In this document: positions 8,418 to 17,070 of the stretch, in pieces
Layout of the letters: the number at the start of each line of letters is the position of its first letter
Numbering within the stretch: the stretch's first letter is position 1
Origin: Haloferula helveola
GTDB taxonomy: Bacteria; Verrucomicrobiota; Verrucomicrobiia; Verrucomicrobiales; Akkermansiaceae
Assembly (NCBI RefSeq): GCF_037076345.1
Contig: NZ_AP024702.1
Span: 3,100,001-3,164,000 of the forward strand
Reading direction: 5' to 3'
Length of the DNA stretch: 64,000 bases
Program-made: the position numbers and the translations under genes
The notes under the pieces: model-generated
What the model saw: only the letters and a program-made list of their open reading frames with translations
What the model was told of the DNA's origin: nothing
The model's database searches: none

Positions 8418-9224
8418 TCAGCTCCGATAGGCCGGGGCGAGGATGAAGCGGTGAAGGGCGGCGCCCGCGAGGCCGCCGGTGAAGGGGGCGAGGATGTAGA
8501 CGAACCACCAGCCGTGGCCATTGAAGGTGAAGGGCAGGGTTTTCCAGCCCGCGAGTGAGGAGAACAATCGGGGTCCGAGATCGCGGGCCGGGTTGAACGC
8601 GCCTTGGGTGAGCGGTGCGATGACCGAAATCAGGATGGTGACGGTGAGTCCGATTCCGACGGCAGCGAGAAGCGGCGATCGGCCTCTGTTGGACTCATCG
8701 GTGAGCCCGCATATCGCAAGCAGCAGGAGCGCCGTGCCGATGGCTTCGACCAGGAATGCCCTCCACATCGGCAGCGATTCTTTCGTGACCGTGTCGAGCG
8801 CTTTGCCGCCCGGATTCGGGAAATACTCGCCGTAGATCATCGCCGACGCCTCGCTGCCCGGTTCGCCGCGGGTGATTCCGTTCAGTGTTTCGAAGTCCGA
8901 GAAGGCTGAAGCGAAGATCACGTGAAGTACGGCGGCTGCCGTAAATGCCGAAAGGAGTTGGACGGCAAGGTATCCCGGGACCAGCCGTTTCTCGAACCCA
9001 CCGAAGACCGCCATCGCGACCGTGACCGCCGGGTTGAGGTGGGCGCCGCTCAGCGAGCCGGTGAGGTGGATCGCGAGCGCGATGGCGATGCCCCAGACGA
9101 TGGCGATCTGGAAAATCCCGACCTGCGCGCCTGTGAGCACCGCAGCGGCGACGCTGCCGCAGCCGAAGAACACGAGGATGAAGGTGCCGAGGAATTCACC
9201 GATCAGCCAGGCGGGGAGTTTCAT
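8418..9224 (-). CDS. Aquaglyceroporin of the arsenic operon (AqpS-like)
   Basis: 268 residues, six TM segments and two half-helices with NPA boxes: HLNPAVT (residues 63-69) and FNPARDLGPR. The Asp after the second NPAR is the aquaglyceroporin signature, giving a pore wide enough for glycerol and arsenite. Start at 9224 (MKLPAWLIGEF) because the upstream frame is not family-like. Last gene of the arsR-DUF6428-arsC operon, which has no ArsB or Acr3 pump. By analogy with Sinorhizobium AqpS, arsenite made by ArsC would leave by diffusion through this channel. Confidence 0.9.
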   Translation of the reverse strand: MKLPAWLIGEFLGTFILVFFGCGSVAAAVLTGAQVGIFQIAIVWGIAIALAIHLTGSLSGAHLNPAVTVAMAVFGGFEKRLVPGYLAVQLLSAFTAAAVLHVIFASAFSDFETLNGITRGEPGSEASAMIYGEYFPNPGGKALDTVTKESLPMWRAFLVEAIGTALLLLAICGLTDESNRGRSPLLAAVGIGLTVTILISVIAPLTQGAFNPARDLGPRLFSSLAGWKTLPFTFNGHGWWFVYILAPFTGGLAGAALHRFILAPAYRS

Positions 9225-9259
9225 GTCGAACTGGGGAGCACGGGTTCGGAACCCGATTT

Positions 9260-9285
9260 GAGAGGCGGCTTGAAAAGCCGCTCTC
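9260..9285. repeat. Hairpin between arsC and the aquaporin gene
   Basis: Perfect stem GAGAGGCGGCTT / AAGCCGCTCTC around GAAA or overlapping it. No T run on the minus strand, so more likely an mRNA-stabilising or REP-like hairpin than a terminator. Similar in sequence to the right half of the repeat at 13293-13377. Confidence 0.6.
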
Positions 9286-9286
9286 C

Positions 9287-9706
9287 TCATTTCTGGTCGA
9301 GGCGGCCGTCGGCGTAGGCGGTGAAGACGCGCAGGATCTCGTCGCGCACGCGCCGGAAGACGGCCATCTGCTGTTCCTCGTCGCCCTCGGCGTGGGCCGG
9401 GTCGTCGAAGGGGTAGTGATGCCGGTTCGCCTGTCCGGGAAAGGTCGGGCAGGCCTGGTCGGCATTGCCGCAGACGGTGATCACGGTCTCGACGTCCTTT
9501 GAAAGGAAGAGGTCGAGGTGCTTCGAGGTGTGACTGGAGATATCGATGCCGATCTCATCCAGCGCCCGGATGGCGAGCGGATGGACGTAGCCGGCCGGAT
9601 TGGATCCTGCGGAGGCGACTTCGAACTCGGAGCCGAGCGCGCGCTGGAGGATGCCTTCGGCCATGTGGGAGCGGCAGGAGTTGCCGGTGCAAAGAACGAG
9701 GATCAT
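9287..9706 (-). CDS. arsC: Arsenate reductase, thioredoxin-coupled LMW-phosphatase type
   Basis: 139 residues from ATG 9706. N-terminal phosphatase loop C6-T-G-N-S-C11-R12 binds arsenate. The second redox Cys pair C79 and C86 sits in CGNADQACP, the arrangement of pI258-type ArsC that shuttles a disulfide to thioredoxin. Reduces As(V) to As(III) in the cytoplasm. Located 62 bases upstream of the aquaporin and 16 bases downstream of the DUF6428-like gene. The longer upstream frame is an overlap artefact. Confidence 0.95.
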   Translation of the reverse strand: MILVLCTGNSCRSHMAEGILQRALGSEFEVASAGSNPAGYVHPLAIRALDEIGIDISSHTSKHLDLFLSKDVETVITVCGNADQACPTFPGQANRHHYPFDDPAHAEGDEEQQMAVFRRVRDEILRVFTAYADGRLDQK

Positions 9707-9722
9707 GGGTGTCGAAAACGGT

Positions 9723-10193
9723 TCAGCAGCAGCCGCTGCCGGGGGTGCAGGATTGGCCCGGCAGTCCGGGAAGGGAGAAGTCGGGGATGCAGAGTTCCTT
9801 GGCGAGGCAGTCGGCCTTCTTGAACTCGGTGTGGAAGACAAGTTCCTCCGGTGTCGCGTCGCAGCCGGTGACCGGCATCTGGGTGAGCACGGGAGCTTCG
9901 TGTTCGATCTCGACCGGCAGCTCGTTGGACGGCAGTAGCCCGTCGGTGCGCTCGAAGATGCCGAGCAGCTTGCCCGCGGTCAGACGGTGGTCGGTATCGT
10001 CAGCCACCCACACCTGGAGCAGGCAGGATCCTGCGTGGTGGCGCTTGCCACCGCAGTCGATGAACGACTTCACGAGGTGACCGACTTCGGTGATGTGGAA
10101 GTGGGCGGGCACGTCGTTGCCGTCGGGAAGGCGGATGGTGATGCCGGCGTCGGGGTACCGGCGGAGCAGTTCGAGAAATGAGGTGACGGTCAT
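9723..10193 (-). CDS. DUF6428-like protein in the ars operon
   Basis: 156 residues from ATG 10193, two bases after the arsR stop. Begins with a small helical part and then [17 protein letters not shown], a beta-rich domain typical of the DUF6428 group, which I recall as common in ars clusters of Bacteroidota and Verrucomicrobiota. The C-terminal tail is Cys-rich: CLAKELC and a final CTPGSGCC. This could bind As(III) or Sb(III), as metallochaperones such as ArsD do; inferred only from context and cysteines. Family assignment by memory of motifs. Confidence 0.65.
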   Translation of the reverse strand: MTVTSFLELLRRYPDAGITIRLPDGNDVPAHFHITEVGHLVKSFIDCGGKRHHAGSCLLQVWVADDTDHRLTAGKLLGIFERTDGLLPSNELPVEIEHEAPVLTQMPVTGCDATPEELVFHTEFKKADCLAKELCIPDFSLPGLPGQSCTPGSGCC

Positions 10194-10195
10194 GA

Positions 10196-10492
10196 TCAGC
10201 AGCAGTTGGAGTCGCCACAGCCGAGGGAATCGACGCAGCGCAGGAAAGTGTCGAGGCAGTCGCAGGCAAGCCGGTAGTGGATGTGCTGTCCCTGTTTCTC
10301 GCAGGACAGCCAGCCGGCCTCGCGCATCAGCGAAAGGTGCTTCGAGACCGTCGAGAGGTCGGCCTCGGTGAGGGCATGGATTTCCGAAACGCATAGCGGT
10401 CCCGCAGCGAGCGCCTCGGCGATCCGAAGCCGGGTCGGATGGGCGAGCGCCTTGATCGCGGAAACGCGGGCATCGATGGACAGTGCCGACAT
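10196..10492 (-). CDS. arsR: ArsR/SmtB-family arsenical repressor
   Basis: 98 residues, winged helix-turn-helix. HPTRLRIAEAL and the recognition-helix region LSTVSKHLSLMREAGW are typical. Cysteines in the C-terminal part (ACDCLDTF and a CGDSNCC tail) are candidate As(III) ligands, unlike the alpha-3 CVC site of the E. coli type. Promoter-proximal gene of the four-gene operon; a palindrome overlaps its start codon, which suggests autorepression released by arsenite. Confidence 0.93.
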   Translation of the reverse strand: MSALSIDARVSAIKALAHPTRLRIAEALAAGPLCVSEIHALTEADLSTVSKHLSLMREAGWLSCEKQGQHIHYRLACDCLDTFLRCVDSLGCGDSNCC

Positions 10493-10516
10493 TACTTGGC
10501 GAAATTGCCAAATAAT
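10491..10516 (-). promoter_or_regulatory. Palindromic operator at the arsR start
   Basis: Imperfect 26-base palindrome with core TTGGC-GAAATT-GCCAA and AT-rich flanks (ATTA...TAAT), overlapping the arsR ATG (10490-10492). Position and symmetry fit an ArsR-dimer binding site controlling the operon. Confidence 0.65.
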
Positions 10517-10666
10517 GGGTCCGGGTCAAGAGAATCGGTGGCTCGGTCGCCGGATGAAAGCGGCGTGTTAACGAAAACGGGTCGCCTGGATGTAGGAGGG
10601 TGCCACTGAGCGCTTGGCACCTCGGCCCATCGGGGCGCGGCGGAAGTGGTGGAACCCATAAAACTC

Positions 10667-11413
10667 ATGAAACCCCAAGCTCTTCGTAAGAAAGCGGAAT
10701 GCTTCAAGCCCACACGCCGTCGTGGCTTCACGCTGGTGGAACTGATGGTCACGATCGTGATCGTCGCGGCATTGGCGGCGATCACTCTGGCGGTGACCGG
10801 GAAGATGCGGAAGAAGGCCGCGAAGGTCACCGCGATCAACGCGCTCCGGGATGTCGCATCGGCGAATGCAGGCTACAGCACCGAGAACTTCGGCAACATC
10901 AACACGCTCAAGTGGGCGGGCGATCCGGAGGAAGGAAGGCCGTTTGTCGGCAACTCATTCTGGGGCCGCTTTCAGGAATTCCTCTTCGTGGGAGCGACGG
11001 CGACCAACCAGAAGAAGCTCAAGGAGCAGATCAACCAGGGGCTCGACCAGATGTTCAATACCTCGGATGCCGACACCATGACGGGGACGCCGTTCAAAGG
11101 CACCAAGGTGTATCATGACAGCTCGGGGCTGCCGGTGCCGATCGGGTTCAACAGCAAGCTCTACAAGTGGGGGAATTTCGTGAAGCTGAGCCAGCTCAAG
11201 GATCCGGGGAATACGATCTATGCCGCCTACGGCTTCGGGATGTTCGATCAGGCCGACGGCCAGTCGTATGTCGAGATGCGGACCGACGGCTCGAAGCCGG
11301 ATTGCAACATCCACTACTTCGACGACAAGAAGGCGCTGGTGGCCTACCTCGACGGTCGGGTCGAGTTCGTTTCTCCCCCGATGCCGGATCGCAAGTTCGG
11401 CGATCCGGGTTGA
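10667..11413 (+). CDS. Type II secretion / pseudopilin-like protein
   Basis: 248 residues from ATG 10667 (a GTG at 10646 is possible). Type IV prepilin leader RRRGFTLVELMV, with predicted cleavage after Gly20 and a 20-residue hydrophobic helix rich in V/A/I. The rest is a globular domain ending in YFDDKKALVAYLDGRVEFV, a tail common in Verrucomicrobiota and Planctomycetota pseudopilins. Probably an inner-membrane-anchored pseudopilin; no secretion machinery genes are adjacent, and such solitary copies are numerous in these phyla. Convergent with the glucan phosphorylase-like gene. Confidence 0.85.
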   Translation: MKPQALRKKAECFKPTRRRGFTLVELMVTIVIVAALAAITLAVTGKMRKKAAKVTAINALRDVASANAGYSTENFGNINTLKWAGDPEEGRPFVGNSFWGRFQEFLFVGATATNQKKLKEQINQGLDQMFNTSDADTMTGTPFKGTKVYHDSSGLPVPIGFNSKLYKWGNFVKLSQLKDPGNTIYAAYGFGMFDQADGQSYVEMRTDGSKPDCNIHYFDDKKALVAYLDGRVEFVSPPMPDRKFGDPG

Positions 11414-11443
11414 ACCTGAGTTCTCCGGTGAAACGAGCGACCG

Positions 11444-13108
11444 TCAGGAATAGACGGTCGTGTAGTATTCGTCCGCCATCCGGTCGGAGTCGAAGAACGG
11501 CACCACGTCGGTCATGCTGTTGAGCACGATCTGTGACCACTCCTTGGGTTTGTCGTAGTACATCGGCAGAACCTTGTTCTCGAGGATCTCGAAAATCCCG
11601 AGGCGGTCGTGTTCGTCGCGATCGTGATCGGACAGTCCGGGCTGGGCCGGCGGCACGATGAACGAGTTGTGGCCGTCCTTGGCGAACTCGCAGACCCAGC
11701 CGTCGTCGGTCGACAGGTTGACTCCGGCATTCATCGCCGCGGTCATGCCGGAGGTGCCGGAGGCTTCACGCGTGACCACCGGGTTGTTGAGCCAGATGTC
11801 GGCGCCGTACTTGAGGATGCGCGAAAGTTCGAGCTCATAGCCGACGAGCACCGCGGCGTTCGGGAAGTCGCGGGTCAGCCGGACGAGGTGGTTGAAGGTC
11901 TCGATCGCGCCGTAATCGAACGGGAACGGCTTGCCGGCCCAGATGATCTGGACGGGCCGGTCGCTATTGTTGAGCAGCTTCTTGAAGCGTGCCATATCGC
12001 GGGTGATCAGCTCGGCGCGTTTGTAGCCGGCGAAGCGGCGGGCCCAGACGATGGTCAGGACATCCGGGCTGAAAAGTTTGCCGGTCTGGTCGGCGACGAC
12101 CCGGAACAGCTGGTCTTTCAGCTCGCGCTTGCGGTCGTGCAGGAACTCAAGGTCGCCGTTGGTGCGGGCGCGCTCGAGACCGCGGTCTTTCCAGTAGCGG
12201 GCATTCTGGGCGTTGGTGACGTGGCCGATCGGGCAGATGTTCTCATGGTGGCCCCACATCTTGCGGGAAACCTCACCGTGCAGCTTCGAGACTCCGTTTG
12301 CCTTGTGGCTCAGGCGGAGCGCGGCGAGCGAGTGGTTGAAGACGCTGTCGGTGATGCCGGTCGCCTCGCGAACCACCGCTTCGTCGAGGCCGCCGAAGAA
12401 GCTGGCGCTCTTGAGCAGGCCGAAGTCGTGCTTCTCGTTGCCCGCCTCTTCCGGGGTGTGGGTGGTGAAGACGAAACGCTTGCGGACTTCCTCGACCTTG
12501 CCCTTGTGCTTTTCGAGCACGCGGAATGCGGCCGACAGGGCGTGGGCCTCATTGAGGTGCCAGACCTCGGGGTCGACCTTGAGTTCCTCGAGGAGGCGCG
12601 CACCGCCGACGCCGAGGACGATGTACTGGGCGACCCGGCGTCCGGGATCGTTGTCGTAGAGGCGTTGGGTGATCTGCCGGTCGTTGATGTCGTTCTCCTC
12701 GATGTCGGTGGTGAGGAAGAACATCGGCACCGTGCCGAACACTTCGGGTGGCAGAAACTTGGCGCCGACCCAGACCTGTTTGCCGTAGATCGGGATCTGG
12801 AAACGGATGCCGGTATCCTGAAGGAACGCGTATTCCTTGCGGCGGAACTGCACGGCCATCTCGCGTCCCTCGCCACGGGTCTGGTTGTAGTAGCCGCAGG
12901 TCCAGTAGACGCCGATGCCGCAGAGGTTCTGCTTCAGCGCGGCGGCGGACCGCATGTGCGAGCCGGCGAGGAAGCCGAGGCCTCCGGAGTAGATCTTGAA
13001 CGACTGGTCGATCGCGAATTCGCAGCAGAAGTAGACGGCGCTCTTCGCGTATTTCGGGTCGATGTCGTAGGTCGGTGCGTAGGGAGCGGGGAGGAACGAT
13101 TCGGCCAT
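11444..13108 (-). CDS. glgP: Short alpha-glucan phosphorylase-like protein (GT35), PLP lysine missing
   Basis: 554 residues, short relative to most glycogen phosphorylases (~800-850). Family motifs: VYFCCEFAIDQSFKIYSGGLG near the N terminus, LNEAHA, FTTHTPEEAGNE, and EASGTSGM at ~450. In active phosphorylases the residue after that Met is the Lys that binds PLP; here it is Thr456 (ACC codon, read directly from the bases). The enzyme may be non-phosphorolytic, or a regulator or glucan-binding protein. The N-terminal DUF3417-type domain is also absent. A monocistronic minus-strand gene. Confidence 0.85.
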   Translation of the reverse strand: MAESFLPAPYAPTYDIDPKYAKSAVYFCCEFAIDQSFKIYSGGLGFLAGSHMRSAAALKQNLCGIGVYWTCGYYNQTRGEGREMAVQFRRKEYAFLQDTGIRFQIPIYGKQVWVGAKFLPPEVFGTVPMFFLTTDIEENDINDRQITQRLYDNDPGRRVAQYIVLGVGGARLLEELKVDPEVWHLNEAHALSAAFRVLEKHKGKVEEVRKRFVFTTHTPEEAGNEKHDFGLLKSASFFGGLDEAVVREATGITDSVFNHSLAALRLSHKANGVSKLHGEVSRKMWGHHENICPIGHVTNAQNARYWKDRGLERARTNGDLEFLHDRKRELKDQLFRVVADQTGKLFSPDVLTIVWARRFAGYKRAELITRDMARFKKLLNNSDRPVQIIWAGKPFPFDYGAIETFNHLVRLTRDFPNAAVLVGYELELSRILKYGADIWLNNPVVTREASGTSGMTAAMNAGVNLSTDDGWVCEFAKDGHNSFIVPPAQPGLSDHDRDEHDRLGIFEILENKVLPMYYDKPKEWSQIVLNSMTDVVPFFDSDRMADEYYTTVYS

Positions 13109-13292
13109 GGGAAAAAGGTTGGGTGAGTTTCTCGGGTCCGCTGCACGGATGTCCCGGACGCGCCAAGCGTTGCTTGGAAAACTGGGGTTTGTGAACTGTT
13201 TAGCGCGCCACTACGGAGGTTTACGGCGGTCCGGCGCCACGCTGCTGCTCGATTAATGCCAAAATGGCGGCGAATGTTAGGCGCGAAATGGC

Positions 13293-13377
13293 AAGGAGCG
13301 GCGTCTTTCAGGCGCCCTATCCGTGGACGTGCGTATCTCCCCGATCTCCCTCCGGCGGCTGGAAGCCGCCGCTCCTT
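13293..13377. repeat. Inverted repeat pair (REP-like) before tdh stop
   Basis: Left arm AAGGAGCGGCG-TCTTTCA-GGCGCC at 13293-13316 pairs imperfectly with the right arm at 13354-13377 (GGCGGCTGG...CGCTCCTT). The right arm is itself a hairpin (GGCGGCT / AGCCGCC). It ends 6 bases from the tdh stop codon. The remaining 13109-13292 holds the upstream region of the phosphorylase gene with nothing else recognisable. Confidence 0.65.
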
Positions 13378-13383
13378 GGGGGG

Positions 13384-14409
<1,026 letters not shown>

Positions 14410-14480
14410 GGCGGCGAGGCGGCGGAGTCTGGAGGATGCGTTCGTGGTTTTCGAACGAATTTATTGTGCGGATTATTGAG

Positions 14481-15557
14481 TTATTGAGACGGAATCTTGG
14501 ATCGCATCTGATTCACGGGCTGCTCGATCCAGCGCCATGACAGCCAGCTGACGCCCCACGCCGCCAGCGCGAAGCAGATCAACCGGACCGCGGTGCCGAG
14601 GCTGCCGTCGATTTCCCAGAGAAACGGAGCCACGTGTCCGAGCGCCATCGGCACGAGGCAGTGAAGCAGATAGAGCGAGTAGCTGATCTTCGCGATGTGC
14701 AGAACCCAAGGCCGGGTGAGGACATGAGCAACAGGGCGAGGCAGCCCGTGGAGGGTGGCGGCTATCAATCCGGCCATCGAGACGCAGAGGAAAGTTTGCT
14801 GCACGTGACGCAGGCCCGGCACCGGTCGACCGATCCAATCGAGGGTGTAAAGCACCGAGTAGACCGCGAGACAACCCCAGGCGGCGAGCCGCAACCGGGA
14901 GTCCGAAGGTGCGAGGCCGCGGTGCATTGCCAAAGCCAGCAGGGATCCGCTTGCGAGGTAGTCGAGGGCGCAGAGGCTGATGGCCCCCGGGTGGTGCACC
15001 TGGGGGAAATGGTGAAGGAGAACGAAGCGGGAGATCGGGGCGACGGCGACGAGGAGGATCAGGACCGCGGTGAGAGCCCTTTTCGGGACGATGAAGATCA
15101 GGATCGGCCACAGCAGGTAGAACTGCTGCTGGATGGCGAGGGTCCAGTAGTGCGAGGTCCCGTGCGGCCATTCGGGGAGCAGCGCGATATGGAAATTCGA
15201 CAGGTGGGCGAAGTAGACGAACGGGTGCTGGCGGATATCTTCGGCGCCGACGATCAGGCCGAAGACCATCGCCGCGTAGCAGGGGATGAGGATGCGCAGG
15301 GCACGGCGGAACTGGAAGCGGCGGAAGGCTTCGGCGGCCCACGGTTTTCCCGATTGGTCGCCCCGATCCCTTTCCCGGAGGAGGATTCGTGTGATCAGGA
15401 ATCCGGTCAGGGTGAGGAAGAAATACAAGCCGATCTCGAAGGGGATCCCGCCGCGCCACTTGGGGATCGCCCAGTGCAGCCACATCACGCCGAGCACGGC
15501 AATGGCCCGCCAGCCGTCGAGTTCCTGATTCCGTGACGCGCTCAAGACGGGGGCCAT
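14481..15557 (-). CDS. Acyltransferase 3 family membrane protein (OafA-like)
   Basis: 358 residues from ATG 15557. About ten TM helices. The R-x10-H motif of acyltransferase-3 enzymes is present (R17, H28 in RAIAVLGVMWLHW), followed by FEIGLYFFLTLTGFLITRILL and FRRFQFRRALRILIP. Ends in the typical LSWRWIEQPV. It lacks a C-terminal SGNH domain. Likely O-acylates an exported glycan or lipid in the inner membrane. No polysaccharide cluster nearby. Confidence 0.9.
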   Translation of the reverse strand: MAPVLSASRNQELDGWRAIAVLGVMWLHWAIPKWRGGIPFEIGLYFFLTLTGFLITRILLRERDRGDQSGKPWAAEAFRRFQFRRALRILIPCYAAMVFGLIVGAEDIRQHPFVYFAHLSNFHIALLPEWPHGTSHYWTLAIQQQFYLLWPILIFIVPKRALTAVLILLVAVAPISRFVLLHHFPQVHHPGAISLCALDYLASGSLLALAMHRGLAPSDSRLRLAAWGCLAVYSVLYTLDWIGRPVPGLRHVQQTFLCVSMAGLIAATLHGLPRPVAHVLTRPWVLHIAKISYSLYLLHCLVPMALGHVAPFLWEIDGSLGTAVRLICFALAAWGVSWLSWRWIEQPVNQMRSKIPSQ

Positions 15558-15769
15558 CGAGCGTGGGAAATGGACGGCTGGCAAGGCGCTGTCGCGGGAG
15601 ATTCGCGTCTTTCCGTCACATCCGGCCGGATTTTCGGTGCTTGCGTCCCCGCGGCTGGCCGTGTAGCCGGAACACAAGCCGGTAAGCTAGACCGGGTCGC
15701 TCCATTGAGGTTGTGCCGTGCCTTGATGACAGCTCTATCGACATGGCGCCTCTACTGACTAACCAGACA

Positions 15770-16234
15770 ATGGACATCTACGTGGGCAATTTGCCCTACA
15801 GCGCCACCGAAGAAGAGGTGGCGGAACTCTTCGCCGCTTTTGGACCGGTGGAGAAAGTGAAGCTGATCACCGACCGGGAAACCGGGCGGCCGCGTGGCTT
15901 CGGATTCGTCACCCTCGCCGATTCGTCGAAGGTGAAGGAAGCAGCCGATGCGGTGGACGGCCAGGATTTTGGCGGTCGCGCCCTGCGTGTGAACCCGGCC
16001 GAACCCCGCGAGCCCCGTTCCGGCGGCTTCGGTGGTGGTGGCGGTGAGCGCCGCGGTGGCGGTGGCGGCTACGGCGGCGATCGTCGCGGTGGCGGCGGTG
16101 GTGACCGTCGTGGTGGCGGAGGCGGCTATGGCGGCGACCGGCGCGGTGGCGGCGGTGGTGACCGTCGCGGCGGTGGCGGCGGCGGTGAGCGTCGCGGCGG
16201 CGGCAAGCGCGGCTTCGACGACGACAACTGGTAA
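15770..16234 (+). CDS. RRM RNA-binding protein with Gly/Arg-rich tail
   Basis: 154 residues from ATG 15770 (ATG 15743 also possible). One RNA-recognition motif: RNP2 IYVGNL and RNP1 RGFGFVTL. The C-terminal half is a low-complexity tail of GGGGYGGDRRGG-type units ending with an acidic FDDDNW. Such proteins bind single-stranded RNA in bacteria and are often cold-induced; the tail resembles RGG boxes. The tail DNA is a tandem repeat (about 16030-16205), so copy number may vary between strains. Confidence 0.93.
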   Translation: MDIYVGNLPYSATEEEVAELFAAFGPVEKVKLITDRETGRPRGFGFVTLADSSKVKEAADAVDGQDFGGRALRVNPAEPREPRSGGFGGGGGERRGGGGGYGGDRRGGGGGDRRGGGGGYGGDRRGGGGGDRRGGGGGGERRGGGKRGFDDDNW

Positions 16235-16262
16235 GTCCCACGTAACCCGTCGCAGTTTTTCC

Positions 16263-16299
16263 AAACACCCGTCCGGAGCTCCCGGCCGGGTGTTTTTTT
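16263..16299 (+). terminator. Rho-independent terminator after the RRM gene
   Basis: Stem AAACACCCG-CCGG / CCGG-CGGGTGTTT with an AGCT loop, followed by seven Ts. Confidence 0.9.
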
Positions 16300-16376
16300 A
16301 TCCACGTGAGATCGCGGGCATTTTCCCAAGCCCGTAGGGCTGTCATCGATATAGCCTTCGGGGGAGCGAGAAGCGA

Positions 16377-16944
16377 TCGAGCTCCATCGGAGCGGCATCC
16401 AGTTGGATCACCTGCCGGGGTCCGCCCCCTCGATCGGCTTGAAAATGTATCGCTGGTCATGCGGCACCTCGAACTTGTCGAGTAGCGCGAGATACTCGTC
16501 GGTGAACGTCTTGGTCCGGTGATGCTCTTGCTGATTTCGGATGTACCGAACCACGGATCCCAACTGGGAATGGCCATACGAGAAGGCGCCGAACCCCTGC
16601 TGCCATTCGAATCGTCCGGGAACCCAGTTCTGCTGATTGATGAAGGCGGAAGAAGAGGCCTTGATCGCGCGAACCAGATCGGAAATCGCCATCGAGGGTT
16701 TGAGGCCGACAAGGATGTGGATGTGGTCGGGCATATTGTTGATGGCGATCAGTTTCTGACCCTGCCCGGAGACGATGCCGGTAATGTATTTCTGGAGCTC
16801 GTCGTTGTGGCGCTCGGAGATCAGGCATTGGCGACCGCTGACGGCGAAAACGACCTGGATGTAGAGTTGGGTGTAGGTGTTTGCCATGGTGGTGGGGCGG
16901 GGCGTGGGGGCGGGGCACTTCGATGTCGCTCCGATGGAGCTCGA
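16377..16944. mobile_element. Y1 transposase unit bounded by 18-bp inverted repeats
   Basis: An 18-base sequence at 16377-16394 (TCGAGCTCC...) is the exact reverse complement of 16927-16944. They bracket the IS200-like transposase gene at 16408-16887 at 14 and 40 bases from its ends. IS200/605 elements normally lack terminal inverted repeats, so these may be REP-like hairpins recognised by the enzyme. Confidence 0.7.
16408..16887 (-). CDS. tnpA: IS200/IS605-type Y1 (HUH) transposase
   Basis: 159 residues, full length for the family. HUH metal-binding motif MPDHIHILV, and the nucleophilic Tyr is probably the one in SVVRYIRNQQEHH or in FSYGHSQ. N-terminal YTQLYIQVVFAVSGRQ is typical. Catalyses single-strand cut-and-paste at hairpin ends. 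It appears intact. No tnpB/IscB partner beside it. Confidence 0.92.
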   Translation of the reverse strand: MANTYTQLYIQVVFAVSGRQCLISERHNDELQKYITGIVSGQGQKLIAINNMPDHIHILVGLKPSMAISDLVRAIKASSSAFINQQNWVPGRFEWQQGFGAFSYGHSQLGSVVRYIRNQQEHHRTKTFTDEYLALLDKFEVPHDQRYIFKPIEGADPGR

Positions 16945-17070
16945 AAATTTTGCTGGGATCTGAAGCTATAGAGATTTCGGCCCGCTGGGCCTTCTGACTG
17001 GGCCAATGGGCCTTTTGATTGTCCGGTTGGGCCCTTTGGTTGGCTCGATGAGCTATAATTATTGGAACTG

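Noticed and set aside
9260..9285. Terminator inside the ars operon
   Set aside because: Strong stem but no T run on the transcribed strand; read as a stabilising or REP-like hairpin.
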